Source of the DNA: Arthrobacter globiformis
Lineage (GTDB): Bacteria; Actinomycetota; Actinomycetes; Actinomycetales; Micrococcaceae
Assembly (NCBI RefSeq): GCF_003261175.1
Contig: NZ_QLNP01000062.1
Location: 248,001-312,000 of the forward strand
Length of the DNA: 64,000 nucleotides
Direction of reading: 5' to 3'
The notes beneath the pieces were generated by a model. It made no database searches, was not told the origin of the DNA, and saw only the letters and a list, made by a program, of their open reading frames with translations. Below, piece after piece: positions 33,131 to 41,823 of the stretch. The position numbers and the translations under genes were made by a program. Positions within the stretch are counted from its first letter, which is position 1. Each line of letters starts with the position of its first letter.

Positions 33131-35173
33131 CTATTCGCCGCGGTGCTTGCCGTGCGAGGCGATGTAGTGCGCCGCGGCGCTCTGAAGCTTCCGTTCCTTG
33201 CCCAACCGGCGGCTCAACGCCTTCAGTTCGGCGCTGACCCTGGCCTGCTCCTGAGCGATGATTCGCTGCTGCTCAGCCTGCCGGGCCACGGCGTTCAGGG
33301 CCGCGGCAAGCTGGACCTGCTGTTCCGCGAGGAGCCGTTGCGTTTCCTGGAGAAGGGGAACCACATCCGCAGGCTTGTTGTGCATCTCGGCCAGCATGGT
33401 CCGGGCCCGCGCCGGCGGATCGTTCATCGGCAGGACAGGTTCCGCCGCCCGCTGCCGGCCGGGGTAGGACGGTGACTGGGCGCCGCTAGCCAGTTGGCGG
33501 GTCAGCACTTCGGCAAATTCACGCTCGAGCTCGTCGTCGGAATACTCAGTGCCGGGCCGCACTGAACCGGGCCCGGCATCGGGTTCAGCGTCAGCAGCAG
33601 CCTCCGGACGGATGTCAACGGTCCGGCGCAGCGGCTGTTCCTTGATCAGGAGCACGGCAATGAGGGCCACAACCGCAATGACGGCAGAGATGAGGAAAAT
33701 CTCGGCAGTGGCGTCCCCGTAGGCCGCGCGCATGATGTCCCGAATCGGGGCAGGCATGTCGGCCAGGTCGAGGCTGGCGCCGGAAGAGCCGGAGCCTGCC
33801 TTGATGCCGGCATCGGCCAGGCCCTGGGTGGCCAGTTCCTTGACCCGGTTGCTCATGATCGCGCCCAGCACGGACACGCCGATTGCACCGCCGACGGAGC
33901 GGAAGAACGCCACGGAAGCACTGGCTGTGCCGATATTGCTGGCGCTGACCGTGTTCTGTACGGCCAGGACGAGGTTCTGCAGGAGCATGCCGAGCCCCAG
34001 GCCCAGGATCGCCGTGAACACTCCGGCCTGCCACAGTTCCGTGGTGTGGTCCATGGTGCCTGCGAGGCCGAGCCCGCCGATCAGCAGGACCGTGCCCGCG
34101 ATCAGGTAGCGCTTCCATTTGCCGGTGCGGCTGATCATCTGCCCCGAAACCACGGAGCCGATCAGGTTGCCGGCGATCATGGGCAGGGTCAGGAGACCGG
34201 CCTCGGTGGGTGTTGCGCCGCGTGCCACCTGGAAGTACTGGCCCAGGAAGGTCGATGAGCCGAACATCGCCACGCCCACGGCCACGGAGGCCCAGATCGC
34301 CAGGGCGGTGGTGCGCTCCGAGATGATCTTCAGCGGGATGATGGGCTGCTCAACCTTGGATTCAACCAGCACGAGCAGGGCCAGCAGCACGACGCCGCCG
34401 CCCACCATCAGTGCCGACTGCCAGGACCACCAGTCGTAGTAGTCGGGGTTGCCGGCGAACGACACCCAGATGAGGAGCAGGCTGACGCCGCTGGTCAGGA
34501 GGATGGAACCGAGCCAGTCGATCTTGGCAGGCCGCTTGACGTGCTGGATCTTGAGGGTGATCTGCAGCAGGATCAGGGCCACGACAGCGAGCGGCACGCA
34601 GACGAAGAACGTCCAGCGCCAGCCCAGCGGGCTGTCAACGATGAAGCCGCCAAGCAGCGGTCCGCCGGCCGTACCGACGGCCATGACCGCACCCATGTAG
34701 CCGGAGTACTTTCCGCGGTCGCGGGGCGGGATCATGGAGCCGATGATCGCCTGGGCCAGCGCGGTCAGGCCGCCCATGGCGATGCCCTGGACCACGCGGG
34801 CCGCCAGCAGCAGCGGGATGGTCTGGGACAGGCCGGCCATCACCGAGCCCGCCACGAAGATCACGATGCTGAGCTGGACCAGGACCTTCTTGTCGAACAG
34901 GTCAGCGAGTTTGCCCCAGACCGGGGTGGTGGCCGCGTTGGCCAGCAGCGCGGCGGTGATGACCCACGCGAAGTCCGTCTGCGTGCCCTTGAGCTCGGAC
35001 ATGATGGTGGGCAGCGCGTTGGCAACGATGGTGCTGCTGAGGATCGCGGTGAAGAAAGCGGCCAGGAGCCCGGTGAGGGCCTCCATGATCTGCCGGTGTG
35101 TCATGGGGGCCTGGGGCGGGTGGGCCGACGGGCGTGACGTGGCCGTCGCGGAGACGGCAGCGTGGCTAGCCAA
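33131..35173 (-). CDS. DHA2 family MFS drug exporter with coiled-coil tail
   Basis: This 680-residue MFS protein has 14 predicted helices (residues about 30-510) and motifs typical of drug:proton antiporters, such as FTAILSSTIVANALPTI and WVITAALLANAATTPVWGKLAD, and GYMGAVMAVGTAGGPLLGG. Residues 512-680 form a hydrophilic tail; the last third (about 604-663, rich in Gln/Glu/Ala/Arg) looks like a coiled coil. Ordinary DHA2 exporters end soon after helix 14. The TTG start overlaps the MarR gene by 8 nt and has AAGGAG exactly 7 nt upstream, which the internal ATG 23 codons later lacks. The MarR regulator upstream probably represses it. Confidence 0.87.
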   Translation of the reverse strand: MASHAAVSATATSRPSAHPPQAPMTHRQIMEALTGLLAAFFTAILSSTIVANALPTIMSELKGTQTDFAWVITAALLANAATTPVWGKLADLFDKKVLVQLSIVIFVAGSVMAGLSQTIPLLLAARVVQGIAMGGLTALAQAIIGSMIPPRDRGKYSGYMGAVMAVGTAGGPLLGGFIVDSPLGWRWTFFVCVPLAVVALILLQITLKIQHVKRPAKIDWLGSILLTSGVSLLLIWVSFAGNPDYYDWWSWQSALMVGGGVVLLALLVLVESKVEQPIIPLKIISERTTALAIWASVAVGVAMFGSSTFLGQYFQVARGATPTEAGLLTLPMIAGNLIGSVVSGQMISRTGKWKRYLIAGTVLLIGGLGLAGTMDHTTELWQAGVFTAILGLGLGMLLQNLVLAVQNTVSASNIGTASASVAFFRSVGGAIGVSVLGAIMSNRVKELATQGLADAGIKAGSGSSGASLDLADMPAPIRDIMRAAYGDATAEIFLISAVIAVVALIAVLLIKEQPLRRTVDIRPEAAADAEPDAGPGSVRPGTEYSDDELEREFAEVLTRQLASGAQSPSYPGRQRAAEPVLPMNDPPARARTMLAEMHNKPADVVPLLQETQRLLAEQQVQLAAALNAVARQAEQQRIIAQEQARVSAELKALSRRLGKERKLQSAAAHYIASHGKHRGE

Positions 35174-35663
35174 TGAACTGCTCCTTGCGTTTGGTAGTGG
35201 TTGTGGCGGGGCCGGCCGTCGTTGCCCGGGCGGATTCCCGCAGGGATTCCGCAAGTTTGGAGAGTACTTTCGCCGTCTCCGCGGCGTCCTGCTGGCTCCA
35301 GTCCTTGAGGTATTCCTGCAGGGTGGCCACGCGGTGTTCCTCGATCTCGACGAGCTTCGTGCGGCCTGCGTCGGTAAGGGCGACCAGCTGCGCGCGGCCG
35401 TCGTCGGGGTCGGGCCGGCGGTGCACCAGCCCGAGATCCTCAAGCTCTGCGATGTGCCGGCTGAGGACCGGAGCGCTGACTCCCAGCCTTGCGGCGAGGT
35501 GCGTGGCGCGGGACTCCTTCTCCCCCACGAAGCGAAGGACGCCCTGCAGCGCGACTCCCGCTTCGAGTCCGCGCGAGTTCGAGACTGCCGCGCACCGGAC
35601 GGCACGCTGGAGGTCAAAGATCTGGCGCACGAGTTCGGCCGCAGTGTTTGGCTCAACTGCCAT
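35166..35663 (-). CDS. MarR family regulator of the adjacent exporter
   Basis: This 165-residue repressor has a winged helix-turn-helix: HLAARLGVSAPVLSRHIAEL for the recognition region and the wing LVHRRPDPDDGRAQLVALTD. Its stop codon overlaps the exporter's TTG start, so the two are one transcript with coupled translation. Two direct copies of a 16-mer lie in its promoter region, the likely operator. MarR repressors of this arrangement respond to aromatic or drug-like ligands, releasing the exporter. The ligand is unknown. AAGGGG precedes the ATG. Confidence 0.9.
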   Translation of the reverse strand: MAVEPNTAAELVRQIFDLQRAVRCAAVSNSRGLEAGVALQGVLRFVGEKESRATHLAARLGVSAPVLSRHIAELEDLGLVHRRPDPDDGRAQLVALTDAGRTKLVEIEEHRVATLQEYLKDWSQQDAAETAKVLSKLAESLRESARATTAGPATTTTKRKEQFIG

Positions 35664-35682
35664 GATGGAAACCCCTTATTGC

Positions 35683-35727
35683 TTGCCTTAGGCAACTATA
35701 GCAATAAATGGTTGCTTTAGGAAACTA
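35683..35727. promoter_or_regulatory. MarR operator: two direct 16-bp sites
   Basis: TTGCCTTAGGCAACTA (35683-35698) and TTGCTTTAGGAAACTA (35712-35727) differ at two positions and are 29 bp apart. The first contains the palindrome TTGCCT-T-AGGCAA. A minus-strand TATAGT (35700-35695) could be the -10 box, so the sites would bracket the promoter of the marR-exporter operon. Confidence 0.6.
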
Positions 35728-35762
35728 GTTCGGGCCGGGGTGTCGGGGTGCGTTAAACGCCA

Positions 35763-35827
35763 AGCGCGAACTGGCAGCTGATGCCCGCAAAATCGGATTT
35801 GGGGGGCATCAGCTGCCAGTTCGCGCT
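35763..35827. terminator. long perfect inverted repeat, element C
   Basis: Perfect 24-bp arms start AGCGCGAACTGGCAGCTGAT on the left and flank a 17-nt loop. The element is 15 bases past the ThDP enzyme stop and probably terminates that operon. Confidence 0.7.
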
Positions 35828-35842
35828 GGTTGTGGGGGTGGG

Positions 35843-37507
35843 TTAGTCCCCCAGATGGGTGGGGGCGAACATCTTGAGCAGTGTTTCGACGACGACGACG
35901 TTCGGGCCGTCTGCGGCGAATCCCGCCTTGAGCGCGTCCCCTACGTTTTCCGGGGCGACCCGGGTGGCGGGCACGCCGAAGGATTCCGCCAGTTTCACAA
36001 AGTCGGGCCGGGCGAGTTCGGTGGCGGTGGCCTTGCCGAAGGCACCCACCATGTATTCGCGGAGAATGCCGTAGCCGCCGTCGTCCACGATCAGCCAGGT
36101 GACCGGCACGTTGTGCTGCTTCGCGGTGGCGAGTTCGGCGATGGAGTACATGGCCGAACCGTCGCCGGAAACCGCCAGAACGCGGGCCGAAGCAGCGGAC
36201 CTGCCCACGGTTTCCAGGCCCACGGCCCCGCCGATCGCCGCCGGGAACCCGTAGCCCAGGCCACCGGCGCCCTGGGCCGAGTGGAACTGCCCTTCGCGGG
36301 CATCCCAGCAGCTCCAGCCCCAGTACGCGGAGATGGTCATGTCCCAGAACGTCTGCATGTCCGCCGGAACTGCCTCGCGGATGTCGGCCATGAACTTCAG
36401 TTCCTTGGCCAGGTCCTGCGACTCCAGCCGCTCCTTCACCTTCCGCAGTGACTCCCGCACGAGGTCCTCGGGGGTGGTTCCGTGCCAGTCGGGCCGGGCG
36501 TCGGCGGGCACCACCAGCGAAGCGTCGAGGGCCGCGAGCGCCTGGCCGGCATCGGCGCGGATTCCCAGCCCAGGCCGGTTGGATTCCAGGACGCGTGGTT
36601 CGGCGTCGATCTGGATGATCCTGCCGCGGGGTTCAAAGGTGAAGTAGTTGGAGGTGACTTCGCCGAGCGAGGAGCCGATAACGACCAGGACGTCCGCGTC
36701 TTCGAGAAGGTCCGTCATGTGCCGGTCCTCAATCCACGACTGCAGCGACAGTTCGTGGTTCCAGGGGAAGGCCCCGTTGCCGCCGGGCGTGCAGATGACC
36801 GGAGCCCGGAGCTTTTCCGCGATCGAGAGCAGGGACTTTTCCGCCCGGCCCCGGCGGGTTCCGCCGCCGGCGATGATGGCCGGACGCTCCGCCGTCGACA
36901 GCCATTTCACGGCTTCGCGGACAAGCTCGACGCGCGGCGGGTTGTCCGCCGCTTCGGCCAGCGCATCCTCCACCGGCGGCACCATGATGGGATCCAGCAG
37001 CACGTTCTGCGGGACTTCCAGCCACACCGGACCCTGCGGCGAGGAGATCGCCTCGGTCCAGGCATCCTGGATGGCGGACGGAATGCCCGACGCGTGCTGG
37101 ATCAGGCGCTGGCTCTTGGTGACGTTGGCAGCTGACGCCTTCTGGTCATCCAGCTGGTGCAGCATGCCTTTCCGGCGGGCACCCAGCCCCTCGAGCGGGA
37201 TCTGGCTGGCAACCACCACCATGGGCACACCGGTAGCATAGGCTTCCTGGAGCCCGGCGAGCGACGTCAGAGCTCCCGGCCCGGTGGACAGGAACAGCAC
37301 GCCCACCTCACCCGTGGCACGCGAGTAGCCGTCCGCCGCAAACGCAGAATTGTTCTCCACCCGGGAGGACACGAACTTCAGGTTGCCCCGGCCCATCGCG
37401 TCGAAGAGGCCCAGCGCGTGCTGGCCGGGGATGCCGAACACCGTCTTCGCGCCCAGCGCCTCGAGGGTTTCGACGACGAGGTCCCCGCCGTTGCGGACAC
37501 CGGTCAC
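35843..37507 (-). CDS. thiamine-diphosphate-dependent decarboxylase/synthase-like enzyme
   Basis: The 554-residue product has the acetolactate-synthase-like three-domain layout. Glu51 ([15 protein letters not shown]) is the cofactor-activating residue. The ThDP/metal motif begins at [17 protein letters not shown] and ends at VDDGGYG. Its GTG start overlaps the ureohydrolase stop as GTGA. Anabolic acetolactate synthase is normally paired with a small subunit, absent here. Next to an agmatinase-family enzyme, the best parallel is AruI, the 2-ketoarginine decarboxylase of the arginine transaminase pathway, of similar length. Its product is later cut by guanidinobutyrase. That role is inferred from context; other 2-oxo-acid decarboxylase roles remain possible. 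Confidence 0.8.
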   Translation of the reverse strand: MTGVRNGGDLVVETLEALGAKTVFGIPGQHALGLFDAMGRGNLKFVSSRVENNSAFAADGYSRATGEVGVLFLSTGPGALTSLAGLQEAYATGVPMVVVASQIPLEGLGARRKGMLHQLDDQKASAANVTKSQRLIQHASGIPSAIQDAWTEAISSPQGPVWLEVPQNVLLDPIMVPPVEDALAEAADNPPRVELVREAVKWLSTAERPAIIAGGGTRRGRAEKSLLSIAEKLRAPVICTPGGNGAFPWNHELSLQSWIEDRHMTDLLEDADVLVVIGSSLGEVTSNYFTFEPRGRIIQIDAEPRVLESNRPGLGIRADAGQALAALDASLVVPADARPDWHGTTPEDLVRESLRKVKERLESQDLAKELKFMADIREAVPADMQTFWDMTISAYWGWSCWDAREGQFHSAQGAGGLGYGFPAAIGGAVGLETVGRSAASARVLAVSGDGSAMYSIAELATAKQHNVPVTWLIVDDGGYGILREYMVGAFGKATATELARPDFVKLAESFGVPATRVAPENVGDALKAGFAADGPNVVVVETLLKMFAPTHLGD

Positions 37508-38616
37508 TGGGAGTACTCCCCCACCGCGGCACGGACGGCGCCGTTGTCGGCGGGCTCGGGCGACGCTGCCGCGAACCCGGCAGGGCGGCGGGCTTCCCGG
37601 CCCAGGGCCTGGGCGGCGTAGCCGGTTTCGGCGCCGAAGCGGTCGCCCGCTACGCTGTTGTCCGCCATGAGGGTGACGAGCTCGTAGGCAACATGGCTGG
37701 CGGCCACGCCGGTGATCTCGGCGTGGTCGTAGGCCGGGGCCACTTCAACGACGTCGGCGCCAACGAGGTTCATGCCGCGGAAGCCGCGGATGATCTCCAG
37801 CAGCTCCCGGCTGGTGATGCCGCCGGCTTCCGGCGTGCCGGTTCCGGGCGCATGGGCGGGATCCAGAACGTCGATGTCCACGGAAATGTACAGCGGACGG
37901 TCCCCGATCCGGTCCCGCACCTTGGCCACAGTCTCGAGAACGCCCTGGTAGTAAACGTCCGCGGAGGTGACGATGCCGAACCCGAAGCGGTGGTCGTCGT
38001 CGAGGTCCTTCTTCCCGTACAGCGGGCCGCGGGTGCCGATGTGGCTGATGGCCTCCGTATCCAGGATGCCCTCCTCCACGGCACGGCGGAACGGCGTGCC
38101 GTGGGTGTATTCGGCGCCGAAGTAGGTGTCCCAGGTGTCCAGGTGGGCGTCGAAATGCAGCATGGCGATGGGCCCGCCGGCGCGCTCGGCGGCGGCGCGC
38201 AGCAGCGGCAGCGCGATGGTGTGGTCGCCGCCGAGGGTGAGCAGTTTGCTGCCGGCCGCCGTCAGGTCGAGGGCGTTCTGCTGGATGGTCTCGATGGCCT
38301 CGTTGATGTTGAACGGGTTCACGGCCATGTCGCCGGCGTCAGCCACCTGGCAGTTCTCGAACGGGCTGACGTCCCAGGCGGGGTTGTACGGGCGGAGCAG
38401 CCGGCTGGCCTCGCGGACGTGGTTGGCGCCGAAGCGGGCACCGGGGCGGTAGGAAACACCTGAGTCGAAGGGCACGCCCACCACGGTGATGTCCGACTTG
38501 GCGACCTGGTCCAGGCGCGGCAGGCGGGCATAGGTTGCTGCCCCGGCGTAGCGGGGAATACGGGATGAATCGATTGGGCCAAGGTTGCCGTTGGCTTCGA
38601 TGCGCAGCTCTTCCAA
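37504..38616 (-). CDS. agmatinase/guanidinobutyrase family ureohydrolase
   Basis: This 370-residue binuclear-manganese enzyme hydrolyses a guanidino group to urea and an amine. Metal-binding motifs are complete: [19 protein letters not shown] and [16 protein letters not shown]. The TTG start is preferred because AAGGAGAGG lies 7 nt upstream; the frame before it is not protein-like. The C-terminal 40 residues are an Ala/Pro-rich extension. It is co-translated with the ThDP enzyme. Agmatine, guanidinobutyrate and guanidinopropionate are all possible substrates, and guanidinobutyrate fits best if the partner is a 2-ketoarginine decarboxylase. Confidence 0.88.
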   Translation of the reverse strand: MEELRIEANGNLGPIDSSRIPRYAGAATYARLPRLDQVAKSDITVVGVPFDSGVSYRPGARFGANHVREASRLLRPYNPAWDVSPFENCQVADAGDMAVNPFNINEAIETIQQNALDLTAAGSKLLTLGGDHTIALPLLRAAAERAGGPIAMLHFDAHLDTWDTYFGAEYTHGTPFRRAVEEGILDTEAISHIGTRGPLYGKKDLDDDHRFGFGIVTSADVYYQGVLETVAKVRDRIGDRPLYISVDIDVLDPAHAPGTGTPEAGGITSRELLEIIRGFRGMNLVGADVVEVAPAYDHAEITGVAASHVAYELVTLMADNSVAGDRFGAETGYAAQALGREARRPAGFAAASPEPADNGAVRAAVGEYSQ

Positions 38617-38737
38617 AGGGACGCCTCTCCTTCGAGGATGAATTGTGGAGGGTGGGTTGTGACAGCCATCATACACACGGAGTTGCCCATTATGCACCCA
38701 CTGTTTACCAGTCATCGGGAAACTCGGGCAGCAAAAA

Positions 38738-38764
38738 CCCGGACTGCCAAACAGGCAGCCCGGG
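38738..38764 (-). terminator. stem-loop terminator of the XRE-cupin gene
   Basis: CCCGGACTGCC and GGCAGCCCGGG pair with one mismatch around a 5-nt loop, 17 bases past the regulator stop codon. Confidence 0.6.
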
Positions 38765-38781
38765 TCCAAAGCAGAAGGGTG

Positions 38782-39357
38782 CTACCGGCTGGCGGCAGGC
38801 ACCAGCACCCAGAGAACTTCCACGGCCTCATCGGTGGGGTTGACCCAGGTGTGCGGTTCCCGGCCCGGGAAGGTCACAGTATCGCCGGTGGTCAGCTCGT
38901 ACTCCTCGTTCGTGAGAATGAGCTTGATGGTCCCCCTGATCACATGCAGGACATCGACGTCGCAGTCAACGGCGTACAGCTCCGATTCGCCGCGTCCGCG
39001 CGGATCGATGACGGCCTGGATAATCTGCACGCGCCGCTCGGACCGTGCGGTCAGCAGCCGCTCCACGATCCCCTCGCCGCCGAGGGAGATGCGGGGACCC
39101 GCGTCCCGCTTGGTCAGATGGGTTTCCGGCGCCGCGAACAGGTCGCCAATGGAGATCGACAGCACCTGGCAGAGAGTAACGAGGGACGCTACAGACGGGG
39201 AGGTCAGGTCCCGCTCCACGCGGCTCAGGAAACCTTTGGTCAACCCGGTAGCGTCGGCCACCTGCTCGATGGTGAGCCGCTGAGACTGGCGCGCGGCACG
39301 GATTCTTGAACCGATGGCAACCGGAACATTGCTCGGCTCAACTGGTAGTGCCTTCAT
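38782..39357 (-). CDS. XRE-type regulator with C-terminal cupin domain
   Basis: This 191-residue regulator has an N-terminal Cro/CI helix-turn-helix (IRAARQSQRLTIEQVADATG, GFLSRVERDLTSPS). Its C-terminal cupin sensor domain (about residues 115-185, ELTTGDTVTFPGREPHTWVN) carries the His of the metal or ligand site. Proteins of this build, like PuuR, often control polyamine, amino-acid or nitrogen catabolism. It lies between the ureohydrolase operon and the divergent sodium:solute symporter and probably controls both. A palindrome in the divergent region may be its operator. The ligand is unknown. Confidence 0.87.
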   Translation of the reverse strand: MKALPVEPSNVPVAIGSRIRAARQSQRLTIEQVADATGLTKGFLSRVERDLTSPSVASLVTLCQVLSISIGDLFAAPETHLTKRDAGPRISLGGEGIVERLLTARSERRVQIIQAVIDPRGRGESELYAVDCDVDVLHVIRGTIKLILTNEEYELTTGDTVTFPGREPHTWVNPTDEAVEVLWVLVPAASR

Positions 39358-39461
39358 TTACGAACCTTTCACGGCCGGCAGCCCGGCCCCATCATTGGAG
39401 ACATATTAGCGGCCCGGCCCCTCCGTGACGCGGGGCAAACCGCACCGCGGGGCTTTGCGTC

Positions 39462-39522
39462 TTGACTGTTACTCGAATCACAGCCTACGCTCTTACGCAA
39501 CAACTGTTGCTTGTGAAGCAAC
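39462..39522 (+). promoter_or_regulatory. promoter and palindromic operator of the symporter gene
   Basis: TTGACT (39462-39467) and TACGCT (39486-39491), 18 bp apart, form a plausible housekeeping promoter. The palindrome GTTGCTT-GTG-AAGCAAC (39506-39522) lies 15 bases downstream of the -10 box, a position suited to repression by the adjacent XRE-cupin regulator. Confidence 0.5.
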
Positions 39523-39648
39523 TCTCACGAGGAGACGCGCAGCAAGGAACCCAGCGTTCCCCCAGATTTCCGTTCAGTGCAGCGCCATCCGGCCAGCCCG
39601 CTCCCGGCGAGGCCCGCAAGCTGCCAAAGCTCCAAGGATCCCCAAATC

Positions 39649-41172
39649 ATGGACGCAAGTTTCGTCAATATCGCCATCGTGGTGGTCTACCTGGCCGCCA
39701 TGCTGGCCTTCGGCTGGTGGGGCAAGTCCCGTACCAAGAACAACAGCGACTTCCTCGTGGCCGGCCGCCGCCTGGGGCCGTTCCTCTACACCGGAACCAT
39801 GGCCGCCGTCGTCCTGGGCGGTGCCTCCACCGTTGGCGGCGTCGGCCTGGGCTACAAGTTCGGCATCTCGGGCATGTGGCTCGTGGTGGCGATCGGCGCC
39901 GGTGTCCTGCTGCTGAGCCTGCTCTTCGCCGGCACCATCCAGAAGCTGAAGATCTACACCGTCTCCCAGATGCTGTCCCTGCGCTACGGCAGCCAGGCGA
40001 CCCGGACCTCCGGCATCATCATGCTGGCCTACACCCTGATGCTCTGCGCCACCTCCACGAGCGCCTACGCCACCATCTTCGTGGTCCTGTTCGGCTGGGA
40101 CCGGGCACTCGCCATCGCCATCGGCGGCGCCATCGTGCTGGTGTACTCGACCATCGGCGGCATGTGGTCCATCACCCTGGCCGACCAGGTCCAGTTCGTC
40201 ATCAAGACCGTGGGCATCTTCTTCCTCATGCTGCCTTTCACGCTCAACGCAGCCGGCGGCCTGGACGGCATCCGCAGCCGTGTGGAGGCCAGCTTCTTCC
40301 AGATTGACGGCATCGGCGTCCAGACGATCATCACCTACTTCGTCGTCTACACCCTGGGCCTGCTGATCGGCCAGGACATCTGGCAGCGCGTGTTCACCGC
40401 CAAGACGCCCCGGGTTGCCCGCTGGGGAGGCGCCACGGCCGGCATCTACTGCATCCTGTACGGCGCAGCGGGCGCCATGATTGGCCTGGCCGCCCGCGTG
40501 GCGCTGCCGGCCATCGACGTCGCCACCGAAGGCAAGGACGTGGTCTACGCCGAGGTCGCCCAGAACCTGCTGCCCATCGGCATCGGCGGCCTGGTTCTCG
40601 CCGCGGCCGTCGCGGCCATGATGTCCACCGCGTCCGGCGCCCTGATCGCGGCCGCCACCGTGGCACGTGCAGACGTGCTGCCGTTCGTCGCCGGCTGGTT
40701 CGGCAAGAACATTAATACCGACGACTCCGATAACCCGGAGCACGACGTCAAGGCCAACCGTATGTGGGTCCTCGGGCTGGGAATCGTGGCCATCCTGATC
40801 GCCATCATCACCAAGGACGTCGTCGCAGCCCTCACCATCGCCTACGACATCCTGGTGGGCGGCCTCCTCGTGGCCATCCTCGGCGGACTCATCTGGAAGC
40901 GCGGCACCGGCATCGCGGCCGCGGCGTCCATGGCGGTCGGATCCGTGGTGACACTCGGGACCATGATCGTGCTGGAGATCAATGCCAAGGCACCGCTGGA
41001 CGGCGTCTTCGCCAACGAGCCGATCTACTACGGCCTGCTCGCCTCCGCGGTGGTCTACATTGCAGTGTCGCTGCTGACCAAGCCCACGGACCCCGCGGTC
41101 ATGAGCCGCTGGTACCGCCGCGTGGCCGGCAGGGACACGGAGGAAGTTCCGGTTACGGCCAGCTCCCGGTGA
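39649..41172 (+). CDS. sodium:solute symporter (SSS family)
   Basis: This 507-residue carrier has about 13 membrane helices of the SSS family. Recognisable segments are DFLVAGRRLGPFLYTGTM, VYSTIGGMWSITLADQVQF, and MSTASGALIAAATVARAD; the last holds the conserved sodium-site helix. SSS carriers take up proline, urea, pantothenate, carboxylates or polyamine-like compounds with sodium. Its divergent placement next to an XRE-cupin regulator, a ureohydrolase and a ThDP enzyme points to uptake of arginine or a guanidino compound, but this is inference. The ATG has AAGGATC about 9 nt upstream. A strong terminator follows. Confidence 0.88.
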   Translation: MDASFVNIAIVVVYLAAMLAFGWWGKSRTKNNSDFLVAGRRLGPFLYTGTMAAVVLGGASTVGGVGLGYKFGISGMWLVVAIGAGVLLLSLLFAGTIQKLKIYTVSQMLSLRYGSQATRTSGIIMLAYTLMLCATSTSAYATIFVVLFGWDRALAIAIGGAIVLVYSTIGGMWSITLADQVQFVIKTVGIFFLMLPFTLNAAGGLDGIRSRVEASFFQIDGIGVQTIITYFVVYTLGLLIGQDIWQRVFTAKTPRVARWGGATAGIYCILYGAAGAMIGLAARVALPAIDVATEGKDVVYAEVAQNLLPIGIGGLVLAAAVAAMMSTASGALIAAATVARADVLPFVAGWFGKNINTDDSDNPEHDVKANRMWVLGLGIVAILIAIITKDVVAALTIAYDILVGGLLVAILGGLIWKRGTGIAAAASMAVGSVVTLGTMIVLEINAKAPLDGVFANEPIYYGLLASAVVYIAVSLLTKPTDPAVMSRWYRRVAGRDTEEVPVTASSR

Positions 41173-41206
41173 TTTTCCCGGCGACCCGGCAGTTCTAAGA
41201 CGTACG

Positions 41207-41248
41207 ACGACGGCGGTGCCTCCCAGCGTGAGGAGGCACCGCCGTCGT
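41207..41248 (+). terminator. strong stem-loop terminator
   Basis: Perfect 17-bp arms (ACGACGGCGGTGCCTCC on the left) flank an 8-nt loop, 34 bases past the symporter stop. The stem may serve both directions, as a minus-strand gene also ends nearby at 41340. Confidence 0.75.
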
Positions 41249-41339
41249 GGGCCCAGGAGTTGGGCTAAAGCAGGAGGGAACGGTCCAGGACGAAACGGAC
41301 GTCAGTATTGGAACGGACGCCAGTGCTGAAACGGGCGCC

Positions 41340-41576
41340 TTAGGCTTCGTAGCCTTCGTCCGCACGGAACTCGTCGTCCGCGTCGCGCGGAACTACCCGT
41401 TCGTCGTCGTCCACTGCCCCGGAGCTGGCGGGGACAACCCTTTCCTCGGAGTCGAGGAATTCGTCTTCCGTGTCCCAGTCTTCGTCCACCGGCGCGTCCT
41501 CGGCAAAGTCGTAGGCGGGATCGGACTCGATGGTATGGCGGGTGTCCGGCTCGGGGCGCGATCCGTTGGTGTTCAT
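41340..41576 (-). CDS. small acidic hypothetical protein
   Basis: This 78-residue protein is extremely acidic (Asp/Glu make up about a third), as in DFAEDAPVDEDWDTEDEFLD, and has two short imperfect repeats around ERVVP. It is probably disordered. The chosen ATG has GGAGG about 8 nt upstream; the longer frame adds a basic, unlike segment. It has no homology I recognise. It stands alone, divergent from the iron transporter gene, and its function is unknown. Confidence 0.7.
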   Translation of the reverse strand: MNTNGSRPEPDTRHTIESDPAYDFAEDAPVDEDWDTEDEFLDSEERVVPASSGAVDDDERVVPRDADDEFRADEGYEA

Positions 41577-41768
41577 CAGGCAGACCTCCGTGTGGTTGGA
41601 CTTCCGTGCCCGGCATCGGCGGGGCACATTTTCATCAGATCACCGCGGGTGCAGGCGGTCAAGGGCGTCCGCACGGGCCGGCGGCTTTGCCTCTGGCGGC
41701 CGGAGTTATTGAGGGTTCCCTAAACTTCTCACTAAGGGCTACCGGCCGAAAAACCGCGGAATTACGCG

Positions 41769-41805
41769 GTAAAGTGGGCGATGCAATGGGGCCGTAGTAT
41801 GTCCC
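41769..41805 (+). promoter_or_regulatory. promoter-like motif shared with the metallopeptidase gene, copy 1
   Basis: GTAAAGTGGGC, 18 bases, then TATGTCCC stand 18 bases before the start of the iron transporter gene. The same two blocks with a 16-base gap occur upstream of the metallopeptidase gene. They may form a shared promoter or regulator site. Confidence 0.35.
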
Positions 41806-41823
41806 AGCTACCCAGGAGTTCCC

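Noticed and set aside
35174-35695. Extension of the MFS exporter frame upstream of its TTG
   Set aside because: This stretch is the MarR gene in another frame. The TTG has a correctly spaced ribosome site at the marR end.
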